Positions 8,759 through 17,079 of a DNA stretch of 64,000 nt are shown here, piece after piece (positions within the stretch are counted from its first letter, which is position 1; every line of letters begins with the position of its first letter). This DNA is from Oceanicola sp. 22II-s10i (GTDB taxonomy: Bacteria > Pseudomonadota > Alphaproteobacteria > Rhodobacterales > Rhodobacteraceae): the NCBI RefSeq assembly GCF_002210105.1, contig NZ_AQQU01000008.1, forward strand, positions 1 through 64,000, written 5' to 3'. The translations under genes and the position numbers were made by a program. The notes under the pieces were generated by a model. It was not told where the DNA came from. It searched no databases and worked only from the letters and a program-made list of their open reading frames with translations.

Positions 8759-8787
8759 AACTACGCTTCGGGCAGCCGTTTGGTTCA
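8759..8787 (-). promoter_or_regulatory. Putative RpoE promoter of the DUF1365-SDR operon
   Basis: On the minus strand, TGAACC (8787-8782), 17 bases, GTAGTT (8764-8759). Same geometry as the rpoE element. Predicted start of transcription falls on or next to the ATG at 8753. Confidence 0.55.
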
Positions 8788-8849
8788 GCGCCGGCGGGAA
8801 TAATGGGGCAGGGCCCGTACGCGGGCTTACCAGAATTTTTGTCCGGGTT

Positions 8850-8878
8850 TGAACTATTTGCCGTCGGGCACCGTAACT
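8850..8878 (+). promoter_or_regulatory. Putative RpoE promoter of the flavin oxidoreductase gene
   Basis: TGAACT at 8850-8855, 17 bases, GTAACT at 8873-8878. Third member of the same layout, 30 bases before the ATG at 8908. Confidence 0.5.
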
Positions 8879-8907
8879 ACGGGGTAACACATTAAAAAGA
8901 GAGCCCG

Positions 8908-10227
8908 ATGACCTTTCACGATCCTCGTCCGCCGCGCCGCCGTATCGCCATTGTCGGCAGCGGGATATCGGGCCTCTCGGCCGCGTATTACCTGTCCCCC
9001 GATCATGACGTGACCCTGTACGAAGCCGACACCCGGCTGGGTGGTCATGCACGCACGGTCGTGGCCGGGCTGAACGGGGATCAGCCGGTGGATACCGGGT
9101 TCATCGTGTTCAACTACGCCACCTATCCCCATCTGACCCGCCTCTTCGACGAGCTGGGCGTACCGGTCACCAAGAGCGACATGAGCTTCAGCGCCTCGAT
9201 CGACGGCGGACGGATCGAATACGGGCTGACCAACCTGCGGACGCTGACGGCACAGCGCCGCAACCTGCTGCGGCCGGGATATTACCGGATGATGTCGGAC
9301 ATCATGCGGTTCGGCCGCGAGGCAGAGGCCGCGGCGCGTGACGATGAGATGACCATCGGCGAGCTTGTGCGCGACCTGAAGATGGGCCGCTGGTTCAGCG
9401 ACAATTTCCTGATGCCGATGTGCGGCGCCATCTGGTCGACCCCGCTGCGCGAGGTCGATCAGTTCCCCGCGCAGTCGCTCGTCCGCTTCTTTCGAAACCA
9501 TGCCCTGTTCGCGCAGACCCCGGACCACCAGTGGTGGACCGTGAGGGGCGGCAGCGTGGAATATGTCCGCCGCCTGAAGGATGCGCTGACCGTGCGCGGC
9601 TGCCGCATCCTGACAGGCACCCCGGTACATGAGGTCCGGCGCGGCCCCGAAGGCGTGGTCGTGAAGGCCGGAGAGGGCGCGCGATCCGAGCGGTTCGACG
9701 AGATCGTCTTTGCCTGCCATTCTGATCAGGCCCTCCGCATTCTCGGTGACCAGGCGAGTGTCGAGGAACGCTCGGCGCTTGGAGACATCCGGTATCAGAC
9801 GAACCGCGCGGTCCTGCACCGTGATCCCTCGCAGATGCCCAAGCGGCGCGCCTGCTGGGCCAGCTGGGCCTACCGCTCGCAGGACGGGGCAATCGGCGTG
9901 ACCTACTGGATGAACAAGCTGCAGAACATCCCTGAGTCCGACCCGCTGTTCGTGACGCTCAACCCGTCATCCGAGATCGCCCCGGACATGATATATGATA
10001 GCGTGGACTTCGCGCATCCCATGTTCGACCGCGCGGCGCTGAGCGCGCAGACCCGGATCGGCGCGATGCAGGGACAGCAGAATACGTGGTTCGCGGGCGC
10101 TTATCTGGGCAACGGCTTCCACGAGGATGGAATTGCGAGTGCCGTGAAGGTGGTCGACCGCATCCGCGCGCTGCATCCGCTGCAATCCGCATCCCCGGAG
10201 CTGCGTCCGGATCTCGCTGCCGAGTAA
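8908..10227 (+). CDS. FAD-dependent amine-oxidase-like oxidoreductase
   Basis: 439 residues with an N-terminal Rossmann FAD motif VGSGISGLSAAYYL (about residues 15-28) followed by the acidic ribose-binding YEADTRLGGHART. The C-terminal FAD motif is FAGAYLGNGFHEDGIASA. This is the NAD(P)-binding, squalene/phytoene-desaturase-like branch of the amine oxidase superfamily, usually beside DUF1365. Linked here to the RpoE-ChrR response, so a role in oxidised or modified lipid metabolism is plausible but inferred. Divergent from DUF1365, and a 25-base palindrome follows 59 bases after the stop. Confidence 0.88.
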   Translation: MTFHDPRPPRRRIAIVGSGISGLSAAYYLSPDHDVTLYEADTRLGGHARTVVAGLNGDQPVDTGFIVFNYATYPHLTRLFDELGVPVTKSDMSFSASIDGGRIEYGLTNLRTLTAQRRNLLRPGYYRMMSDIMRFGREAEAAARDDEMTIGELVRDLKMGRWFSDNFLMPMCGAIWSTPLREVDQFPAQSLVRFFRNHALFAQTPDHQWWTVRGGSVEYVRRLKDALTVRGCRILTGTPVHEVRRGPEGVVVKAGEGARSERFDEIVFACHSDQALRILGDQASVEERSALGDIRYQTNRAVLHRDPSQMPKRRACWASWAYRSQDGAIGVTYWMNKLQNIPESDPLFVTLNPSSEIAPDMIYDSVDFAHPMFDRAALSAQTRIGAMQGQQNTWFAGAYLGNGFHEDGIASAVKVVDRIRALHPLQSASPELRPDLAAE

Positions 10228-10286
10228 CCCGGCCCCGGCATCCCTGTCGGATATATTTTTCATTTGCAGTGCGTTGCAAAGGTTCT

Positions 10287-10311
10287 CCACTCGACCGCAT
10301 CGGTCGAGTGG
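10287..10311. terminator. Perfect 11-bp inverted repeat; possible terminator
   Basis: CCACTCGACCG (10287-10297), loop CAT, CGGTCGAGTGG (10301-10311). No T run follows. It lies in the 342-base gap between the flavoprotein and the next regulator. The rest of that gap (to 10569) is AT-richer than average, with several T runs near 10409-10455, and has no convincing ORF; a promoter for the response regulator is expected there but not clearly seen. Confidence 0.45.
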
Positions 10312-10569
10312 ATCGATCAGCCGTGTCGAATCCCATAATCTGGGACTGTGGGCAAAAAACACGCTATGATTGTGTTTGGACCCCGTTCCGGCGACCTTGG
10401 GGCGACTTTTTTCACGTTTGTCGGACAATTTTTTAAGAATTGGGCACATTTTTGCCGAATTTGCCTGTTAGTAAAATTTCAAGAGGCCCCCGAAAGCCGG
10501 GCCAGATCGGACGGCCCGGCAAGAGGCTGCATCATCTGTTCCGGCTGGGTATTGAGTGCGAGATCGAAC

Positions 10570-11664
10570 ATGAGACTACTGATTGTAGACGACGAACCCA
10601 GCATCCTTGAATTGCTCGGCGTGGCCCTGAGGGCTCTTGGCAGTTACAAGGTGAAGACTGCCACATCGGCACGTCAGGCGCTGGAGATGATTGCCGACAA
10701 GCCACGGGAATTCGACGCCTTTCTGCTGGATATCCAGATGCCCGGCATGGACGGCATCGAACTGTGCTCGGAAATCCGGCGTAATCAGCACTATCGGTCC
10801 GCCCCGATCCTCATGCTGACGGCAATGTCCCAGATGAGCTACGTCGAGAAGGCGTTCGAAGCCGGGGCGACGGACTATGTCACCAAGCCGTTCAACTTCG
10901 ACGATCTCAAGAGCCGTCTGAACACCGCGCGCAAACAGAAATATTCCAAGGCCGCGACCAATTCGGCCGAGGCGACGCCGTCCATGATGCGGTCGGTGTT
11001 CAACAACGACCATCAGGATTATTCCGAAGAGCTCGACTTCTCCAAGGTCGAGCGGTTCATCGGCTCCACCGAGTTCGAAAACTACGTCCGCCAGATGACG
11101 CTGGCCAAGGCGCCGCACATCTGTGCCTTTGCCGTGCGGGTTGCGAACGGTGCCAATATCGCGGCCTCGGCTGCCTCGATGGACTTCTACAACCTGTTCC
11201 ACCGCGTCGCCTCGGCCATCTCGGCCGGCACGTCGGCGGCCGGCAGCCTGCTGGCCTATCGTGGCAACGGCCTGTTCATCTGCGCCGAGCACGGAATGCG
11301 GCGCACGGATACGACGAAGCTCGAGGCGGACATCGCCGCCGAGATGGCGCGGATCGGCGGCAACACCGAAGTCGCCCAGATCGCAGTTGGCCTGCATGTG
11401 GACATGGAGACCTTCGACGCCCAGGCCGGTAAGCGCCTGATCGATGCCGCGATTGCCCGTGCAGAAGCGCGCACGCCCGCCGTGGTTCAGACCCGCACCC
11501 CCGAACCGCCCCGCGCGGCCCCGGTCGCAGAGACGCTGCCGGAAATGCCGCGCGTCGTTCCGGTTCGCTACGAACAGCGCGCGGAACGGCCCGCCGCGCC
11601 CCGCCAGCGCCCGGACCGTCGCGCCTATGAGCAGATGCTTCTCGACTCGCTTCGCAACGTCTGA
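10570..11664 (+). CDS. Response regulator with receiver and uncharacterised C-terminal region
   Basis: 364 residues. Receiver at 1-120 with D7/D8, phospho-acceptor D54 (FLLDIQMPGMDG), T84 and K106. Residues 150-300 form a globular region I do not recognise; its layout (VRQMTLAKAPHICAFAVRVANG, LLAYRGNGLFICAEHG) vaguely recalls a degenerate cyclase/GGDEF-like fold, but no GGDEF is present. A proline/arginine-rich linker and a short conserved tail (YEQMLLDSLRNV) finish it. ATG 10570 directly precedes the receiver; the longer open frame upstream has no family support. 21 bases before the kinase gene, so one operon. Confidence 0.85.
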   Translation: MRLLIVDDEPSILELLGVALRALGSYKVKTATSARQALEMIADKPREFDAFLLDIQMPGMDGIELCSEIRRNQHYRSAPILMLTAMSQMSYVEKAFEAGATDYVTKPFNFDDLKSRLNTARKQKYSKAATNSAEATPSMMRSVFNNDHQDYSEELDFSKVERFIGSTEFENYVRQMTLAKAPHICAFAVRVANGANIAASAASMDFYNLFHRVASAISAGTSAAGSLLAYRGNGLFICAEHGMRRTDTTKLEADIAAEMARIGGNTEVAQIAVGLHVDMETFDAQAGKRLIDAAIARAEARTPAVVQTRTPEPPRAAPVAETLPEMPRVVPVRYEQRAERPAAPRQRPDRRAYEQMLLDSLRNV

Positions 11665-11685
11665 GCCGGGGCGGGAGGGCGCGTC

Positions 11686-13125
11686 ATGAATACCACGATT
11701 GCCAATCGCAGGATCATTCGCTTTCTCGAGCGGCTGTTCCTCAGCCCGACGCGACAGCAGATCGTCGACTACACGACCACGATCAGCAAGCTGCTGTTCC
11801 AGCGGCACGGCATTTTCCTGTCCGCCACGGTGCTTGCTGCCGTATATGTCGACGCGACCAAGGCGATCCTGTGCTATTCCATGGTCCTTCTGGCCGAGGT
11901 GCTGGACCTGCGCCTGGCCCGCAAGGTGTCCAACTGGGAAGGCAAGGACCCCAAGACCGCCCGCCGTATCGCCTGGCAAATCCTGTTCAACACGCTCGTC
12001 AGCGCGCTGGCGATCACCGCCTTCGTGGTCCAGATCGCGCTGGAGCAGAGGGTAGGGGGGCACTTCACCCCGCTGTTCTTCCTGTTCGCCGCCGCGCTGT
12101 TCTGCGCCATGAACAACCACCAGATCCTCGGGGCGCTTATCCTGCGGCTGACGATCTATGCTTTCGCCTTCGGCTTCATCGCGCTGATCGACATCATCCG
12201 CTACGCGCCGCCGCTGTCCTCGTACATCTGGCTGCAGTTCTTCACCGTCGCCTTCGTGATGTACTTCATCCTGGACGTGTCCCGGCTCTATCTCGGGATG
12301 TACAAGAAGAACCTCGCGCATCTGGAGTCGCTCGAAGAAGAGCATGAGAAGGTCAAGGCCGCCTTCCGCGTGAAATCCAACTTCGTCTCGACGGTCAGCC
12401 ACGAGCTGCGGACGCCCCTGACCTCGATCAAGGGCTCGCTCGACCTGATGGCCGCGGGCTCGCTCGGGCCGGTGCCGGACCATCTGAAATCGGTCCTCGA
12501 CCTCGCCGGGCGGAATTGCGAACGGCTCTCCGCGCTGATCAACGACATCCTGGACGTTCAGAGCCTCGAGGCCGGTCGCTTCGTGAGCGAGCTGAAGCCG
12601 CTGTCGGTTGAGGATTTCGTGCACGAGGCGGTTCAGGTGAACTACGGCTTCGCTGACAAGCACGGCGTCTATCTGGATTACCAGCGACCCGAAACGGATA
12701 CGATGATCCTCGGTGACCGGCGCCGCCTGATTCAGGTCATGACGAACCTCATGTCCAATGCCGTGAAATTCTCGGAACGCGGCGATGCCGTGACCATCCG
12801 TACCGAAGCGCATGGCGACAAGGCCGTCATCTTTGTCGAGGACAACGGAATCGGCATTCCCGCCGACGCCCGCGAGAAGGTCTTTGCGCAATTCGAGCAG
12901 GTGGACAATTCCGATCGCCGCAGCCACAGCGGCACGGGCCTGGGCATGAACATCACGCGTCAGATTGTCGATCTGCACAAAGGGGTCATCGACTTCGCCT
13001 CCGAGCAAGGGGTGGGGACGACCTTCATGGTGGCATTCTCGCGCTGGACGCCCGAGCATGCCGGCGCAGAGATCAAGATGCACCCGCATGCCGAAAAGTT
13101 GAGGGCGCTGCCGGCGGCCGAGTGA
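11686..13125 (+). CDS. Membrane-bound sensor histidine kinase
   Basis: 479 residues. About six hydrophobic segments lie between residues 40 and 205, with no large periplasmic domain, so the sensor is probably within the membrane. The DHp H-box VSHELRTPLTSIKGS has phospho-His H239. The HATPase has N-box NLMSNAVKF (about 354-362), DNGIG (386-390) and GTGLG (416-420), so it looks catalytically complete. A GGGAGG ribosome site precedes ATG 11686. Partner of the upstream response regulator; the luxI-like gene follows 157 bases later on the same strand. Confidence 0.92.
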   Translation: MNTTIANRRIIRFLERLFLSPTRQQIVDYTTTISKLLFQRHGIFLSATVLAAVYVDATKAILCYSMVLLAEVLDLRLARKVSNWEGKDPKTARRIAWQILFNTLVSALAITAFVVQIALEQRVGGHFTPLFFLFAAALFCAMNNHQILGALILRLTIYAFAFGFIALIDIIRYAPPLSSYIWLQFFTVAFVMYFILDVSRLYLGMYKKNLAHLESLEEEHEKVKAAFRVKSNFVSTVSHELRTPLTSIKGSLDLMAAGSLGPVPDHLKSVLDLAGRNCERLSALINDILDVQSLEAGRFVSELKPLSVEDFVHEAVQVNYGFADKHGVYLDYQRPETDTMILGDRRRLIQVMTNLMSNAVKFSERGDAVTIRTEAHGDKAVIFVEDNGIGIPADAREKVFAQFEQVDNSDRRSHSGTGLGMNITRQIVDLHKGVIDFASEQGVGTTFMVAFSRWTPEHAGAEIKMHPHAEKLRALPAAE

Positions 13126-13183
13126 ACTTCGGCTCATACCAACCTAATCACAAAAGATTATCAGGGCGGATGGTCACAGTCTG

Positions 13184-13198
13184 TGCAACCCTGTTGCA
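13184..13198. promoter_or_regulatory. Inverted repeat upstream of the luxI-like gene
   Basis: TGCAAC (13184-13189), CCT, GTTGCA (13193-13198), about 85 bases before the start. Spacing and symmetry would suit a dimeric regulator, possibly a LuxR-type protein encoded elsewhere. Not a close match to a textbook lux box. Confidence 0.4.
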
Positions 13199-13282
13199 TA
13201 AATGTGCCTCCCGCCAGAGGAATCTTGTGTGTGGCAGAATCAAGGCGTAGTTGTGTAGACATTGTGGTGGGGGGAACAGTTA

Positions 13283-14065
13283 ATGTTTCCAGAACCGGAC
13301 TGGCTACGGCAATACGCAATGCATCATCACAGAGATCTGGGCCGCATATCGCGCGCGCATCTGGTTTTTCCCGAAATTGCGTCGGATTCTTCTGAATCAC
13401 GGCCGATTTTGATCGAACGCGCCGCTGCCGCTAAGTCAACTTCACTGCGGGACGAGGTGATAGATAAGACCGGTTCGGTCAAGGTCACCGCAATGTCGTT
13501 TCAAAACATGACGCAATACGGCGATCTGTTTGTTGAATTCATGCGTGCGCGGCGCGCGGTGTTCATCGACCGGCTGAAGTGGAACCTCCAGCAGACCGAT
13601 GGAATGGAATTCGATCAATACGACACACCGGAGGCTCGCTGGGTCGCGGTCCATGAATACGGTCGCGTTCTGGGCGGGATCCGCCTTATGCCGACCACCG
13701 CGCGCTGCGCGATCTACAGCTACATGCTGCGCGACGCGCAGAAGGGGCTGCTGGACGACATTCCCCGCGACGTCCTCTTCTTCGACGCGCCCGAAGATCC
13801 CCGGACATGGGAGGCGACGCGCCTTTTCATTTCGGACGATGTCGAGGCCGAGCGACGGTCGCTGGTGCAGCGCATGCTGATGATCGCGATGCAGTCCACG
13901 GCCGCACAGGCCGGTGCAACCAGCGTCATAGGGATCGTGCCCTCCGTCTTTGCCCGCTGGCTGAAGCGGATCGGCATGGAAGCCTCGCCGGTCGGGCCGA
14001 AGTTCAGCATCGACGGGACCTGGAGCCAGGCGGCACTGTTCCCCTTGCGGCACCGTGTGCAGTAG
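13283..14065 (+). CDS. Acyl-homoserine-lactone synthase (LuxI family), solo
   Basis: Makes an acyl-homoserine lactone from SAM and an acyl carrier. All usual LuxI residues are present with family-like spacing: R90, F94, W100, D111, D114, R134, E177, R180 (numbering from ATG 13283). About 65 extra residues precede the conserved core. ATG 13283 has a G-rich ribosome site nine bases upstream; ATG 13493 would give a canonical length of about 190 residues and is possible. No luxR is nearby; instead a kinase/response-regulator pair lies upstream. It ends about 170 bases before the integrated element. Confidence 0.85.
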   Translation: MFPEPDWLRQYAMHHHRDLGRISRAHLVFPEIASDSSESRPILIERAAAAKSTSLRDEVIDKTGSVKVTAMSFQNMTQYGDLFVEFMRARRAVFIDRLKWNLQQTDGMEFDQYDTPEARWVAVHEYGRVLGGIRLMPTTARCAIYSYMLRDAQKGLLDDIPRDVLFFDAPEDPRTWEATRLFISDDVEAERRSLVQRMLMIAMQSTAAQAGATSVIGIVPSVFARWLKRIGMEASPVGPKFSIDGTWSQAALFPLRHRVQ

Positions 14066-14209
14066 GCATCAACACGCTGACGGGGTGGTCGTGCCCTCCG
14101 TTCCATGGATGGCGGCCCGGTGCATACGACAGCAGAGCGCGCGATCGCTTGAAGCTATCGCGTTTCCTGCGGAACCTCGGTGACATTGTTTCTCGGTGAG
14201 GAGGTTTGC

Positions 14210-14232
14210 CACTTTCCGTTCCACGGAAAGTG
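14210..14232. repeat. Hairpin beside the left attachment repeat
   Basis: CACTTTCCG (14210-14218), loop TTCCA, CGGAAAGTG (14224-14232): perfect 9-bp stem ending two bases before the att core. It could be a terminator for the luxI-like gene or part of the recombination site. Confidence 0.5.
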
Positions 14233-14234
14233 CA

Positions 14235-14248
14235 TGGTGCCCCCAGAG
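14235..14248 (+). repeat. Left attachment-site repeat of the integrated element
   Basis: TGGTGCCCCCAGAG, identical to 18418-18431, which is the 3' end of tRNA-Thr. The flanking bases differ, so the shared core is exactly 14 bp. Confidence 0.85.
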
Positions 14249-14392
14249 GGCGTCCAAGCCCTATATCTTGATGCCCCGTCCTGCTCTGAGTTGACGCGAT
14301 AGCCATAAAAACATGGCCCAATCGTGTTCCGCGCTATTCCATCACGGCCCATCATACCCCATATCTTGAGGGGGATTGAAAAGGGGATGAAA

Positions 14393-15592
14393 ATGACCCG
14401 CGCCTTGAACCGTCTCAGCGCCGCAGCGCTCAAGTCCGCGCCGGTCGGCAAACATGCCGATGGCGGCGGCCTCTGGCTCGTCAAGCGACCGGATGGCGGT
14501 GCGCAATGGGTTCTGCGCGTCACGCCCCACGGCAGGCGGCGCGAAATGGGGCTGGGTTCCTTCCCTGACGTTTCGCTCAAAGCTGCGCGGGAGAGTGCTG
14601 AGAAGTGCAGGGCAATGGTCCGCAGCGGTCTGGACCCGATCAAGGAGCGGGAACGGGAACGCCGGGAGGCCGCTCGGAATATCCATATGCTTGCCGATAT
14701 CGCGCTGGACGCCTTCGAAAGCCGCAAGGCCGAATTGAAGGGCGACGGGAAGGCAGGGCGCTGGTTCTCTCCGCTGGAACTGCATGTGCTGCCCAAGCTG
14801 GGAAAGGTGCCGGTGGCGGATATCGACCAGAAGGATATCCGCGACACTCTCGCCCCCATCTGGCACACCAAGGCGGACACCGCTCGGAAAGCGATGAACC
14901 GGTTGGGCATCGTCATGCGCTACGCGGCGGCGTTGGGGCTGGAAGTGGATCTGCAGGCCACCGACAAGGCAAAGGCGCTTCTGGGCAAGCAGCGGCACAC
15001 CGTCACCAATGTGCCAGCTATGAACTGGCGTGACGTGCCCGCGTTTTATCAGTCGCTCGGCGGATCGGTCACGGAACTGGCGTTGCGGTTGCTCATCCTT
15101 ACTGCGGTCCGGTCCTACCCCCTGCGGTTCCTGCATGTGGACCAGATCGAGGGGGACGTTTGGGTGATACCCGCAGCGGCCATGAAAGGTCGACTGGGGA
15201 CGACAAGTGACTTTCGGGTGCCCTTGTCCGCTGAGGCGCAACGCGTTGTGTCAGAGGCCCGGAAATTCGCGCGCGATGGGTATCTTTTCCCCGGCCTGCG
15301 GCGGGGTGTGATTTCCGACATGACGATGACGGCTTTCATGGACCGGCGCGGTTTGGTCGAGCGGCCCCACGGGTTTCGGTCGTCGTTCCGCGACTGGACG
15401 GCGGAAGCAACGAACACGCCGCGCGAAGTGGCGGAAACCTGTCTTGGGCATGTCAGCGGGGGCGCGGTCGAACGGGCATATCGACGGACGGATTTTCTAG
15501 AGCAGAGGCGGGCGGTGATGGAGCGCTGGGCGCTGGTAATTACCAATAGGGTTGATATTGCAATACTGAACCGGGGGGGCGATGCCGCTTAG
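14393..15592 (+). CDS. int: Tyrosine-type site-specific integrase (P4 family)
   Basis: 399 residues. The N-terminal DUF4102-like arm-binding domain (LSAAALKSAPVGKHADGGGLWL) and central SAM-like domain lead to a catalytic domain. Visible catalytic signs: an Arg in ILTAVRS, then HGFRSSFRDW, LGH in CLGHVSG and Y in AYRRTD. I chose ATG 14393 because GGGG lies six bases upstream; ATG 14387 is close by. It probably recombines the tRNA-Thr 3' end, given the flanking repeats. The next gene overlaps its stop by 11 bases. Confidence 0.92.
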   Translation: MTRALNRLSAAALKSAPVGKHADGGGLWLVKRPDGGAQWVLRVTPHGRRREMGLGSFPDVSLKAARESAEKCRAMVRSGLDPIKERERERREAARNIHMLADIALDAFESRKAELKGDGKAGRWFSPLELHVLPKLGKVPVADIDQKDIRDTLAPIWHTKADTARKAMNRLGIVMRYAAALGLEVDLQATDKAKALLGKQRHTVTNVPAMNWRDVPAFYQSLGGSVTELALRLLILTAVRSYPLRFLHVDQIEGDVWVIPAAAMKGRLGTTSDFRVPLSAEAQRVVSEARKFARDGYLFPGLRRGVISDMTMTAFMDRRGLVERPHGFRSSFRDWTAEATNTPREVAETCLGHVSGGAVERAYRRTDFLEQRRAVMERWALVITNRVDIAILNRGGDAA

Positions 15593-16289
15593 TCCTCCGC
15601 TTGGTGGATGGGGCTGTCCAGATTGGAAGGACCCATCCGCATACGACAACAACCAGAACTGGTCCGATGAAAGGTGGCGCTGGGAATTTCTAAGGCGCAG
15701 TCACTCTGTTCGAGGGACTTACCATATGCAGGCATGCAAGGAATGGAGACGCAGTTGTCCCGGCATGCCAATTCCCAAGGATATTTTTTGGCACGAGCGC
15801 TATTCGGATATGACTATCGGCATTCCCCCGAGTATCGCCGCTTCAATAGGATACCCGTCGCTTCCCAACCCAGTTTATGCCGACAGCTTTCTATTGTTGG
15901 AGCAATGGTCGGATCACGACCATAGGTATCTGCAGGCGCGACGCATCTATCCGCTTGATTTTGCGAAGGAGCATAAACTTAAGTTCGGGGGCAGTGAAAT
16001 TATGTCACCCACTCAGATCGGCATCGTTTTCGATCCAAACCAACCGATAGAGCCTCAGGTGCGCAACTTAGAGAGTTTCCTGCTTTCGCTTCGACATCAT
16101 TCCATCAAGACACGAAAAAAGCTCCATAAATCAAAGATGTCGAAGTATCTAAGGATTCTAGATGCGAGGGAGCAGGGTGCCAGCTGGGCCGATTGCGCGG
16201 GCTCCATTTTGTCGTTCGATACGGTGGCAACTCCACAGACTGCAGCGGACACGTTCAAGCAAGCTAGAGCGTTCCAAGCCTCGTTGTGA
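15582..16289 (+). CDS. DUF6499/transcriptional-regulator-like protein of the island
   Basis: 235 residues. The N-terminal PDWKDPSAY ... RWRWEFLRRS resembles the short domain seen in regulators of alphaproteobacterial conjugative and integrative elements. The middle and C-terminus are unrecognised, with a basic segment (TRKKLHKSKMSKYLRILDAREQG) that may be a DNA-binding helix-turn-helix. It overlaps the integrase stop by 11 bases, so it is probably coupled. Clearly lower GC and different codon use from the chromosome, a sign of transfer. Confidence 0.65.
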   Translation: MPLSPPLGGWGCPDWKDPSAYDNNQNWSDERWRWEFLRRSHSVRGTYHMQACKEWRRSCPGMPIPKDIFWHERYSDMTIGIPPSIAASIGYPSLPNPVYADSFLLLEQWSDHDHRYLQARRIYPLDFAKEHKLKFGGSEIMSPTQIGIVFDPNQPIEPQVRNLESFLLSLRHHSIKTRKKLHKSKMSKYLRILDAREQGASWADCAGSILSFDTVATPQTAADTFKQARAFQASL

Positions 16290-16369
16290 TTTTAGGCCCC
16301 CCTTCTTTTCCCAATCTTCAAAATCAATCTTCTGTTCCACGGTGCGCCATACCAAACTGTGGAGACGAA

Positions 16370-16540
16370 ATGACCTACCTCACCTTCAACGACCTCAGGT
16401 CCAAACTCGGCAACCGGGGACGGACCACGATTTACCGAGACGTCGAACTGGGCCGTCTGCCCAAACCCATCAAGATCGGTTCCCGCCTCTACTGGGCGGA
16501 ATCTGAAATCGACGCGGCTCTGGCCGCAGCGGCAGAATAA
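16370..16540 (+). CDS. AlpA-like MerR-type helix-turn-helix protein (putative excisionase/regulator)
   Basis: 56 residues: LTFNDLRSKLGNRGRTTIYRDVELGRLPKPIKIG, then a wing SRLYWAESEIDAAL. This matches AlpA/excisionase-like proteins, which in P4-type elements activate integrase or promote excision. A GGAG site lies five bases before ATG 16370. Small, complete and well positioned for element control. Confidence 0.8.
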   Translation: MTYLTFNDLRSKLGNRGRTTIYRDVELGRLPKPIKIGSRLYWAESEIDAALAAAAE

Positions 16541-16648
16541 GACCCGCCCCACCCAAGCAATGCGCTTGGGCGATGGGGACGGGAATGTTCTCTGGAAAAA
16601 ACGCCCAAACCCTACGCCCAGCGCCTTCCGAAATCAAGGAGGCCTGAT

Positions 16649-16957
16649 ATGGCTCACTCAACTGACTGGGGCGCGAAGCCCTTTACCTTCATCCAGCCTG
16701 ACGAGACCCGGCTTTCGGTCATTGTGAAAGGCCGTGACCGCTGGGCGCTGGAATGTCTCATCGCCGCAGGCAAACGCGGCTGCACGCCCATCGACACCCC
16801 CGGACCCCGTTGGAGCGGATACGTCTGGAAGTTGCGGGAGATGGGGATCCAGATCGAGACCGTCACGGAGCCGCACAGCGGGCCGTTTTCCGGCACTCAC
16901 GCCCGCTATGTCCTGCACAGCCAGCCGGTGGCGCAAGACGGCGGGGTTCCGGCATGA
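16649..16957 (+). CDS. Small winged-helix-like protein of the island
   Basis: 102 residues. The core FIVKGRDRWALECLIAAG-type stretch (actual residues 26-43) followed by GPRWSGYVWKLREMGIQIET looks like a winged helix with a recognition helix, as in small hypothetical regulators of Rhodobacterales islands. AGGAGG lies just before ATG 16649. Its stop overlaps the next start (ATGA), opening a tightly coupled three-gene set. Confidence 0.65.
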   Translation: MAHSTDWGAKPFTFIQPDETRLSVIVKGRDRWALECLIAAGKRGCTPIDTPGPRWSGYVWKLREMGIQIETVTEPHSGPFSGTHARYVLHSQPVAQDGGVPA

Positions 16958-17079
16958 ACCGCGCCCCCAACACCCCGTCATCGCGCGATGCTTGGGAAGC
17001 GCGTCTTTTTTACCGGCATAGCCTGCCGCGCTGGTTCGCCCGGACACACGCTGACCTTCGCAACGGGCGGCCCGACTGA
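16954..17079 (+). CDS. 41-residue hypothetical protein of the island
   Basis: MNRAPNTPSSRDAW... to NGRPD, 41 residues, basic and rich in Trp, Arg and His. No known family. Support is positional: it starts in the stop of the previous gene (ATGA) and its own stop overlaps the next start (TGATG), an arrangement hard to get by chance. Confidence 0.55.
   Translation: MNRAPNTPSSRDAWEARLFYRHSLPRWFARTHADLRNGRPD

Noticed and set aside
10576-13137. Open frame of 853 codons antisense to the response regulator and kinase
   Set aside because: Antisense of two genes with complete receiver and kinase motifs; its translation has no domain.
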